Source of the DNA: AWTP1-13 sp963840075
Lineage (GTDB): Bacteria; Pseudomonadota; Alphaproteobacteria; Rhizobiales; Hyphomicrobiaceae
Direction: 5' to 3'
Length of the DNA: 64,000 nt
Assembly (NCBI GenBank): GCA_963840075.1
Contig: CAWIXS010000004.1
Coordinates: forward strand, 1 to 64,000
In this document: positions 37,000 to 43,373 of the stretch, one piece after another
How positions within the stretch are numbered: position 1 is the stretch's first letter
Layout of the letters: every line of letters begins with the position of its first letter
Notes under the pieces: model-generated
The model's input: the letters and a program-made list of their open reading frames with translations, nothing else
What the model was told of the DNA's origin: nothing
Databases searched by the model: none
Made by a program: the position numbers and the translations under genes

Positions 37000-37527
37000 A
37001 TGCTGCCCTTGCCCATACCGGTGCTGGAGACGGAGCGGCTGCGCCTGCGCGGCTGGCGCGAGGAGGATCACGCGCCGTTCGCCGTTTTCTTCGCCGACGA
37101 GACCACGGGGCGTTTCCTCGGCGGCCCCTGCGGCCCCGACGACGCGTGGCGGCGCATGAGCAGCCAGGTCGGGCATTGGGTGATGCGCGGCTATGGCGCA
37201 TGGGCGCTGGAGGAGAAGGCGAGCGGGCGCTGGGTCGGCTACGGCGGGCTGTGGAACCCGCACGGCTGGCCCGAGCCCGAGCTGATGTGGGGCCTGGCCC
37301 CCGGCGACCGCGGTCGCGGCTATGCGACCGAGGCGGCGCGGTGCGCGCGCGACTACGCCTATCGGCAGCTCGGCTGGACCACCCTCATCAGCTGCATCGC
37401 ACCCGACAATCTGGCGTCCCGGCGCGTGGCGCAGCGCCTCGGCGCAACGCTGGAGCGCCCGATCGACCTCAGGGGCCGCACGGCCGGCATCTATCGCCAT
37501 CCGGGCCCGTCCACCTCGAACGCATGA
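37000..37527 (+). CDS. GNAT acetyltransferase (RimJ/RimL type)
   Basis: The 175-residue protein has LETERLRLRGWREEDHAPF at the start, the GNAT motif A block GLAPGDRGRGYATEAARCA, and PDNLASRRVAQRLGA. This is the Acetyltransf_3 subgroup that includes ribosomal-protein N-acetyltransferases. It starts 2 bases after the ffh stop and precedes rpsP by 19 bases, so it belongs to the ffh-rpsP-rimM transcription unit. Confidence 0.88.
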   Translation: MLPLPIPVLETERLRLRGWREEDHAPFAVFFADETTGRFLGGPCGPDDAWRRMSSQVGHWVMRGYGAWALEEKASGRWVGYGGLWNPHGWPEPELMWGLAPGDRGRGYATEAARCARDYAYRQLGWTTLISCIAPDNLASRRVAQRLGATLERPIDLRGRTAGIYRHPGPSTSNA

Positions 37528-37546
37528 GCATACGAAGGAGACCAGC

Positions 37547-37909
37547 ATGTCCGTGAAGATCCGCCTCTCGCGCGGAGGCACCAAGAAGCGGCCCTACTAC
37601 TACATCGTGGTGGCCGACTCGACCTCGCCGCGCGACGGCCGCTACATCGAGCAGATCGGCACCCACAACCCGCTGCTGCCCAAGGACAGCGCCGACCGGG
37701 TGAGGCTCGACGTCGAGCGCGCCAGGCATTGGCTCTCGGTCGGCGCCCAGCCCACCGACCGCGTGCTGCGCTTCCTCGACGCCGCGGGGCTCGCCAAGCG
37801 CGAGGCGCGCAACAACCCCACCAAGGCCAAGCCGCGCAAGAAGCGTCAGGAGCGCGAGGCTGCTGCCGCTGCCGCAGCCGAGGCCGGCGACGCCAAGCCC
37901 GCGGCGTAA
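37547..37909 (+). CDS. rpsP: 30S ribosomal protein S16
   Basis: The 120-residue protein starts MSVKIRLSRGGTKKRPYYYI, the invariant S16 N-terminus, after a GAAGGAG ribosome site. It continues with YIEQIGTHNP and the Lys/Ala-rich C-terminal tail of alphaproteobacterial S16. It is a small-subunit assembly protein. It is followed 11 bases later by rimM. Confidence 0.97.
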   Translation: MSVKIRLSRGGTKKRPYYYIVVADSTSPRDGRYIEQIGTHNPLLPKDSADRVRLDVERARHWLSVGAQPTDRVLRFLDAAGLAKREARNNPTKAKPRKKRQEREAAAAAAAEAGDAKPAA

Positions 37910-37920
37910 GGCATGGCCGG

Positions 37921-38448
37921 ATGGGCGGGGCGGCAAAGCGTGAGCGCATCCTCCTGGGCCGCATCGCCGGCGCCCACGGCATCCGCGGCGAGGTGCTGAT
38001 CCGGACCTTCACGGAGGGCCCGGAGGACATCGCCGCCTACGGGCCGCTCGATGACGGCGCCGGGCGCACGTTCAAGATCGAGACCGTGCGCGCAACGCCC
38101 AAGGGCGTGGTGGCGCGCATCGCCGGCATCGGCGACCGCAGCGCCGCCGAGGCTTTGAAGGGCACCGAGCTTCATGTCGACCGCGACCGCCTTCCGGCGC
38201 CCGAGGAGGGCGCGTTCTATCACGCCGACCTGATCGGCCTTGCCGCCGTCGACCCCGAGGGCCGTGCGCTGGGGGAGATCGTCGGCGTGCACAACTTCGG
38301 CGCCGGGGACCTGCTGGAGGTACGGCTGGCGGACACGGGCAAGACCGAGCTCGTGCCATTCACCGAGGCGTTCGTGCCCGAGGTCGATTTGCCGGGGCAC
38401 CGCGCCGTGGTGCTGCTGCCCGCCGAGGAGGATGAGGGCTCCAGGTAA
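37921..38448 (+). CDS. rimM: Ribosome maturation factor RimM
   Basis: The 175-residue protein has GRIAGAHGIRGEVLIRTFT at the start, the PRC-barrel part GAFYHADLIGLAAVDPEG near 100, and the end ELVPFTEAFVPEVDL. It acts in 30S head maturation near S19. In most bacteria trmD and rplS follow; here the operon ends after rimM and the next gene is an acyltransferase 340 bases away. Confidence 0.94.
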   Translation: MGGAAKRERILLGRIAGAHGIRGEVLIRTFTEGPEDIAAYGPLDDGAGRTFKIETVRATPKGVVARIAGIGDRSAAEALKGTELHVDRDRLPAPEEGAFYHADLIGLAAVDPEGRALGEIVGVHNFGAGDLLEVRLADTGKTELVPFTEAFVPEVDLPGHRAVVLLPAEEDEGSR

Positions 38449-38791
38449 GCGACTGGCCGTCCATCTGGGCACATTGCAATGCAGCTGCCCCGCTGGTCTG
38501 GCGTCCCCGCAGCGGCACGCCCGCAGACCGGCGCAATGCGGCTGTCGCCCCATTGCGCCCTGCTCTTCCTGCACCTTTGCCTCAGTGGACGGCCGATCGC
38601 GATCTGTAACGCGAGCGGATGGTGTGTGCTCGTTGACAGTGTCACAGGGCGGAACTTACCGTCAGGCCACGCGCCCGGTGCAGCGCGCTGGACGGGCGGA
38701 TAACGAACGCACGGGCCGGAGCTGGCGTGCGATGTGGGGGGAGCGCTAGGTTGGACGCGTGCGAGTGCGTTCAACACGAGGTGTGTGCATC
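38449..38791. other. Intergenic region downstream of rimM
   Basis: No trmD, rplS or other gene was found in about 340 bases. A TTGACA (38635-38640) is followed at a 17-base distance by only a poor -10 (TTACCG), so promoter support is weak. The stretch marks the break between the ribosomal operon and the acquired toxin-like locus. Confidence 0.4.
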
Positions 38792-39418
38792 ATGACAAGA
38801 GATGCAGGTTGGGTTAGGCCGAAGGCTGCAGCCCAACACGGATCGGCCTCCCCCGACGGAAATGCAGGCTCGCTCACCGCGGCCACGGGCAGCCCGACGG
38901 GCTCCTCCCCGCCGGGCGCGGGCAAGCCCGGCAACGGACAACCTCCAGGCGATGGCGGCAAGCCGGGGCTGCCGCGGGATGCGGCGGGGTCGATCTTCAA
39001 GGACCTGGCGCCCGCGGGGGCGGCGCGCACCGTCTCGGCGGTGCTGGGCGAGGTGGTGTGGCTCCTGACGCAGTCGCCGCAGCACAAGCAGGCCTTCTTC
39101 CTGGGCGACCTGGAATGGATGGCGATGCCGCCCATCATCCTGCAGCAGTTCCGCCTGTTCTACGCCAAGGACCGGCCGATCGGCGTGGTGCTGTGGGCCT
39201 TCGTCAACGACGAGGTGGAGGCGCGCCTCGTCTCCGGCAACGCCCGCATGCGCCCGCAGGACTGGAAGTGCGGCGACAAGCTCTGGATCGTGGAGGTGGT
39301 GGCCCCCTTCGGCGGCACCGACGAGATGCTGAAGGACCTCAAGGCCAAGGTGTTCCCGGACCGGGAGGTGCGGTTCCGGGCCGTGGAGGGGGGCAAGGGC
39401 GTGGTGAGGGTGATGTGA
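38792..39418 (+). CDS. Toxin-activating lysine acyltransferase (HlyC/RtxC family)
   Basis: The 208-residue protein (219 from GTG 38759) has a Pro/Gly/Ser-rich N-terminus of about 70 residues. The complete acyltransferase domain follows: LGEVVWLLTQSPQHKQAFF with the catalytic His in SPQHK, DLEWMAMPPIILQQFRLF, PIGVVLWAFVNDEVEARL, and GDKLWIVEVVAPFGG with the second catalytic Asp region. HlyC-type enzymes transfer fatty acyl groups from acyl-ACP to lysines of RTX protoxins. A normal HlyC has about 170 residues; the extra N-terminus partly overlaps a GTTGGG/CCCAAC repeat. The stop overlaps a following ATG (TGATG). Confidence 0.88.
   Translation: MTRDAGWVRPKAAAQHGSASPDGNAGSLTAATGSPTGSSPPGAGKPGNGQPPGDGGKPGLPRDAAGSIFKDLAPAGAARTVSAVLGEVVWLLTQSPQHKQAFFLGDLEWMAMPPIILQQFRLFYAKDRPIGVVLWAFVNDEVEARLVSGNARMRPQDWKCGDKLWIVEVVAPFGGTDEMLKDLKAKVFPDREVRFRAVEGGKGVVRVM
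38806..38839. repeat. GTTGGG...CCCAAC intergenic repeat, copy 1
   Basis: AGGTTGGGTT ... CAGCCCAACA forms a short inverted repeat of a type widespread in proteobacterial intergenic DNA. It falls inside the proposed N-terminus of the acyltransferase, which suggests the true translation start may lie downstream of it. A second copy is at 39445-39477. Confidence 0.5.
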
Positions 39419-39444
39419 TGCTGTGCAGGAGCGCCGACACACGC

Positions 39445-39477
39445 GTAGGTTGGGTCGAGCGCCAGCGAGACCTAACA
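39445..39477. repeat. GTTGGG...CCTAAC intergenic repeat, copy 2
   Basis: GTAGGTTGGGTCGAGCGCCA continues to GCGAGACCTAACACC. The arms pair imperfectly (TAGGTTGGGTC with GACCTAACA). It sits just after the acyltransferase stop and just before the signal-peptide start of the next gene, supporting the 39487 start for that gene. Confidence 0.55.
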
Positions 39478-39486
39478 CCCCCGAGA

Positions 39487-40548
39487 ATGCTCGCCCAACG
39501 ATCATTGCGAATTGCCGCCGCGGGGCTGGTTGCTTTCTATACGTGCCTATGTGCCCAACCAGCACGGTCACAGGACAGCCCTCCCAGTAGCGCTTCCCCG
39601 GCGCGCACGCGGTTGGGCGAAATACAGCTCGCCATCCAAATCGACGATTGGAACCGTAAAGATATCATTGCAAGCTCATACAGCAATATGCGCCTTCTCG
39701 GGCGTATAGCTGTCGATATTCTGCAAGATACCAATCCGGAATGCTATAGTCTTTTCTCGTCCAACGACTTCCCTATTTTGGAATTTGCAGTATATAGTAG
39801 CAAATTGCGCGATGACATTCCATCGGATTCACTTGCCTCATGCTTCCACTCCATCGCGGAGATCGTACAGGAGAAGCAGCTTACTGCGCATATCGTGCTG
39901 AAGCATATTTATGCGCTCAAAAAATCCACTCAGTTGTCCCCTTACTCTGCGCACTTGAGTGGATGGCAACGATTACGCTGGTTCGCATCAAATGCATTGA
40001 ATGCGATCTATCTAGAGCCCTCACCTGTCCGCAGCGTTCTAACGCTGGATGGGGTGATCGCATCGGCATCCAGTGACCTTACATACGAGAACTTCATAAG
40101 TTGGATAACTTCCCAGCGAGTGTCACATGGCTTTTGTTTTGGTAGTTCCCATCTTGAGCTGTGGCCCAGCGTACTTGCCGCAAACAAAGGGCGTCCGTGC
40201 AAAATGCAAAAATTACCGTCATCTATATTGCTAGCCAATGGGACGGTTCGCTTGGTTACTCCGGACGCGGGGCCCTATGAATTCATTCTTATTGGAATAC
40301 CATTCCAGCAATTTCGCCTTAAGGTAATTGGCTACAGAGGTTTGGAGCGATACTGCAACAAGGTCAATCCGGAATTTGTTTGTTACAATACTACAGTGCT
40401 CAATGAAATAACCTGGATAGCTGTCGCGAGAAATGGACCAACTACAACGGAAATAGGATCTCGCAGTACTCTTGCCTGGACTAGGCAGTTGAAGCGTTTC
40501 GCGACAAATAGTGCGTATCACTACTATCACGTCATCTATCGGCCGTGA
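39487..40548 (+). CDS. Secreted protein of unknown family in the toxin-like locus
   Basis: The 353-residue protein starts MLAQRSLRIAAAGLVAF and has a signal peptide with likely cleavage after ARS. An ATG at 39418 overlapping the acyltransferase stop would add 23 residues. The mature part has LGEIQLAIQIDDWNRKDIIA, eight Cys after cleavage (for example NPECYSLF, FCFGSSHLELW, LERYCNKVNPEFVCYN), and no recognised domain. From about 39650 the DNA is markedly richer in A/T than its neighbours, suggesting recent acquisition. It sits between the acyltransferase and the large toxin-like gene, all in one direction, so it may be an immunity, chaperone or secretion partner; that is inference only. Confidence 0.75.
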   Translation: MLAQRSLRIAAAGLVAFYTCLCAQPARSQDSPPSSASPARTRLGEIQLAIQIDDWNRKDIIASSYSNMRLLGRIAVDILQDTNPECYSLFSSNDFPILEFAVYSSKLRDDIPSDSLASCFHSIAEIVQEKQLTAHIVLKHIYALKKSTQLSPYSAHLSGWQRLRWFASNALNAIYLEPSPVRSVLTLDGVIASASSDLTYENFISWITSQRVSHGFCFGSSHLELWPSVLAANKGRPCKMQKLPSSILLANGTVRLVTPDAGPYEFILIGIPFQQFRLKVIGYRGLERYCNKVNPEFVCYNTTVLNEITWIAVARNGPTTTEIGSRSTLAWTRQLKRFATNSAYHYYHVIYRP

Positions 40549-40567
40549 GGCATTGGAGAACGGAATC

Positions 40568-42586
40568 ATGCCCTACGACAATGATCCAGCGCGGTCGGAA
40601 TATCCCTTCTATATGGAATATGCCGGTTCTAACGCTGGGCAGCTAGGAACGCGGGTTTATTATCGTATTTATAATGGTTCTGACGGTAGGCCATTGCTAG
40701 AGATCGCGCCAGGTGATAGCGTTATCAGATTCTGTACTACGTGGGGTTCAGCCAGCGAATTCAGCCTCCATCTCGCACTGGTGTTAGACTTACCAGAGGC
40801 GAACCAACGATTTAATTATGGTTGGAGCGAACAAAATATGGAGGACTGGGTGGAACCCATGGCAAAAGCATGGGGAAAATATTGCGGCTCAGCTGGAATT
40901 ACGGATTTCTCATTCAGTTTTGCATCGATGGGACCAGATGATTCCGTTACGGTTGGTGGGACCAGTGTAGATGGCGTGTCCGTTACGCAAGAATACCATT
41001 TGGTCGAAGAAGACGAGTTGGCGCTGCAGTGGATGAGGTCGGTTGCGGAAGACGGCTCTTCCACGACGACTTGGTTTGGCGGCTCCGCGATCGCGGAGGC
41101 GATGGCGGGCCCCTTGGCGTCTGGTATTCCGTTCGCCACGTGGGGAGAGTTTTTTGCAAGCCAGAGCATCGACGTCGCCAATGCGACCTCGTATACGGTT
41201 CAGAGTGCCAACGAAATCGCCGCTATCGTGTGGCATTTGAACGGTTCGCGGACCGAGGTCAGGATCCCGCGGCCAGACCCGTTCGGTGAGGTCGTCGTCT
41301 GGGAGCAGACCGAATACAGCCCGACGGGTGAGGTTGTCAGCCATTCGTACGGCACGACTCTCAGAGCCACCGGCCAGCCTGTCATCGTCACCTGGGAGCG
41401 GGATGTCGACGCCAACGGCGAGCCGACGGGCAACTGGCAGCAGTCGGTGGAGGCGTACAATCCGAACCAGCCCGAGCCCGACGACCTGTCGGCGGCGCAG
41501 ATCGGGGAGATCTTCGGCGCGCAGCTGGGCAGCCTGATCGCCGGCTCCAACCCGTTCGCGCAGGTGCTGGCGGGCTCGGCGCTCGCCACCCTGCTCGGCA
41601 ACATCGGCGGCGCCATCAGCTGGTTCAACAGCGACAACGACGCCGGTGACGGCCCGGCCAGCCTCACGGACGACCTCGGCGACGTCCAGGTCCCCGAGTT
41701 CTCCAACTTCTTCACCGTCCTCAAGGGCCAGGCGTCGGGCGCGCTCTCCTCCTTCCTGGCGGCCGAGCTGGGCGAGGCCCTGGGCGTGGAGGGCTTCGGG
41801 GGCCAGCTCTTCACCACCGTGGCCAGCCGCACCATCGGCCATGTGCTCAGCACAGTGGTCAACAATCTTTCCACCGGGGCCGAGATCTTCAAAGACCTCG
41901 GCAACGGACTGCTGACCAACCTCGAGTACGGCATCGGGTCCCTGATCGGCGGCTACCTGGCCCGCCAGATCATCGACATCGACACGCAGGCCGGGGCCAT
42001 CGGCGCCAGCCTCGGCAGCGCGCTGGGCACATTCGTCGGCACCAGCATCGCGTCGGGGTTCACCTCGGCTCTGGCCGGCGTAACCGCCGGCACCGAGGGC
42101 CTGCTGGCGGGCATCGGGGCGAGCTTCGCTGCGGAGCTCGGGATTACCGGGATCGGGGCCACCGCAGCCGGCGTCGGTTTCGGCGAGCTGTTCGGGGCGC
42201 TCGGCAACCTCATCATTCCAGGCATCGGCGCCTTCATCGGCGTGATCGTGGGTGCCCTGCTGGGCAGCCTGTTCCAGAAGAAGACGGTGCCGCAGGCGGC
42301 GGGCGAGGTGGAGCTCAATTTCGACGAGGGGCAATTCTACCTCGACAATGTATTCGCCAGGAAGGGCGGCAACGAGGACCTCGCCCGCGAGATGAGCGAG
42401 GCCTCGCGCGACATCCTCAACGGCTATCTCGACATGATCGGCGGCGACAACGCCAACATGATCTCGCCGACCCAGATCTACGGCCACTCCAGCGGCCAGC
42501 TCTGGGTCAAGGTCGACACCGACGGCGACGGCGATCTCGACAAGGTCAACGTCGAGAGCGCCGGCGAGGCGGTGGCCTCTACCTGA
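40568..42586 (+). CDS. Toxin-like protein with glycine-rich hydrophobic region
   Basis: The 672-residue protein starts MPYDNDPARSEYPFY after a GGAGAACGG site. Residues 1-300 are soluble and beta-rich (tryptophan- and tyrosine-rich, including GWSEQNMEDWVEPMAKAW). Residues about 320-585 form a long Gly/Ala/Leu-rich amphipathic-to-hydrophobic region (IGASLGSALGTFVGTSIASG; GVGFGELFGALGNLIIPGIG), like the membrane-inserting part of acylated RTX toxins. Near the end VKVDTDGDGDLDK is an Asp-rich calcium-loop motif. No nonapeptide RTX array is present. In the next frame YLKRAVLNSEATTLDELLG continues the protein, so the 3' end is probably frameshifted or deleted. The preceding HlyC-type gene supports the toxin reading. 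Confidence 0.65.
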   Translation: MPYDNDPARSEYPFYMEYAGSNAGQLGTRVYYRIYNGSDGRPLLEIAPGDSVIRFCTTWGSASEFSLHLALVLDLPEANQRFNYGWSEQNMEDWVEPMAKAWGKYCGSAGITDFSFSFASMGPDDSVTVGGTSVDGVSVTQEYHLVEEDELALQWMRSVAEDGSSTTTWFGGSAIAEAMAGPLASGIPFATWGEFFASQSIDVANATSYTVQSANEIAAIVWHLNGSRTEVRIPRPDPFGEVVVWEQTEYSPTGEVVSHSYGTTLRATGQPVIVTWERDVDANGEPTGNWQQSVEAYNPNQPEPDDLSAAQIGEIFGAQLGSLIAGSNPFAQVLAGSALATLLGNIGGAISWFNSDNDAGDGPASLTDDLGDVQVPEFSNFFTVLKGQASGALSSFLAAELGEALGVEGFGGQLFTTVASRTIGHVLSTVVNNLSTGAEIFKDLGNGLLTNLEYGIGSLIGGYLARQIIDIDTQAGAIGASLGSALGTFVGTSIASGFTSALAGVTAGTEGLLAGIGASFAAELGITGIGATAAGVGFGELFGALGNLIIPGIGAFIGVIVGALLGSLFQKKTVPQAAGEVELNFDEGQFYLDNVFARKGGNEDLAREMSEASRDILNGYLDMIGGDNANMISPTQIYGHSSGQLWVKVDTDGDGDLDKVNVESAGEAVAST

Positions 42587-42765
42587 AGCGCGCCGTGCTC
42601 AACAGTGAGGCGACCACGCTCGATGAGCTGCTGGGCAACCGGCTCGAGGGGTGCGCCGCTCGCCCACACCCCCGGCGCAGGCATCGCGCGTCCGGCCGGG
42701 ATCGGGACACAGGGCGCATGCCGCGCCGGGTCCGCGCCCGCTCCGGCACCGAATTCGGCTAGCAT
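42587..42765 (+). pseudogene. Displaced 3' part of the toxin-like gene
   Basis: Directly after the toxin-like stop, another frame reads YLKRAVLNSEATTLDELLGN before degenerating into Arg-rich sequence that ends at a TAG near 42763. The first 20 residues are protein-like and continue the style of the upstream C-terminus. A further indel or deletion follows, and no secretion-signal-like C-terminus is recognisable. Confidence 0.45.
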
Positions 42766-42792
42766 CCCGCCTCGTTCCAAGGGGCGTGGCAG

Positions 42793-43332
42793 ATGCAATC
42801 GGGGCGGTACATGGGAATGGCCGGCAGCGGGCAGCCAGGGCGCAGTCGCCCGGCGGCGAGCTTCAAGGCGGTGGGCGTCCTCGTGCCGAAGCTGGTGCGG
42901 GAGAGCTGCCGGCGGCGCGGCTTTGTCAACGTCGACATCGTGCTCAGGTGGCGCGAGATCGTCGGCGACAGGCTCGCCAGGGAGACCTGGCCGCTCCGCA
43001 TCGAATGGCCGCGGCGGCAGGAGGCGGTGCTGCGCCCCGACGGCACCGAGGCCCCGGGCAGGCATCGCACGCGGCTCGTCGTCGGCGCCACGCCGGCCAG
43101 GGCGCTCGACGTGGAGTACGCCAAGGGGGCCATCATCGAGCGCGTCAACGGCTATCTCGGCTATCGCGCCGCCACCGAGCTGGCGGCTGCGCCCGACTAT
43201 GCCATGGCCCCCGATGCGCCACGGCCTGCGGCGCCCAAGGCCGCTGCGACAGCGCCGGAGGCAGGCGCCGACCCGCTCTCGGCGGCTCTGGCACGGCTCG
43301 GGCGATCCCTTGCAGGCCGGTGTCGCCGCTGA
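42793..43332 (+). CDS. DUF721 / DciA-like protein
   Basis: The 179-residue protein has the DUF721 core: VPKLVRESCRRRGFVNVDIV, LRWREIVGDRLARETWPLR, TRLVVGATPARALDVEY and IIERVNGYLGYRA. DciA-type proteins load replicative helicase DnaB in bacteria lacking DnaC. In Hyphomicrobiales the gene usually neighbours mutY; here it lies before coaBC. The C-terminal 40 residues are Ala/Pro-rich. Confidence 0.85.
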   Translation: MQSGRYMGMAGSGQPGRSRPAASFKAVGVLVPKLVRESCRRRGFVNVDIVLRWREIVGDRLARETWPLRIEWPRRQEAVLRPDGTEAPGRHRTRLVVGATPARALDVEYAKGAIIERVNGYLGYRAATELAAAPDYAMAPDAPRPAAPKAAATAPEAGADPLSAALARLGRSLAGRCRR

Positions 43333-43338
43333 AGCCCA

Positions 43339-43367
43339 TTGACAAATGGGTAATTACCCATTATATC
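43339..43367 (+). promoter_or_regulatory. Sigma-70-type promoter for coaBC, predicted leaderless
   Basis: The -35 is a perfect TTGACA (43339-43344), the spacer is exactly 17 bp, and the -10 is TATATC (43362-43367). The expected start, seven bases after the -10, is 43374, which is the A of the ATG of the HTH-CoaBC fusion. The mRNA would therefore lack a leader. No Shine-Dalgarno precedes the ATG, in agreement. Confidence 0.7.
43345..43362. promoter_or_regulatory. 18-bp perfect palindrome in the promoter spacer (putative operator)
   Basis: AATGGGTAATTACCCATT is a perfect palindrome filling the spacer between -35 and -10. A protein bound here would block RNA polymerase. The first domain of the gene it precedes is HTH-like, so autoregulation is a plausible inference. 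Confidence 0.65.
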
Positions 43368-43373
43368 GACGGC

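Noticed and set aside
40568..42586. Classical RTX toxin with nonapeptide repeats
   Set aside because: No GGxGxDxUx arrays are present; only one Asp-rich loop (DTDGDGDLD) occurs. Called toxin-like on the basis of the hydrophobic region and the neighbouring acyltransferase only.
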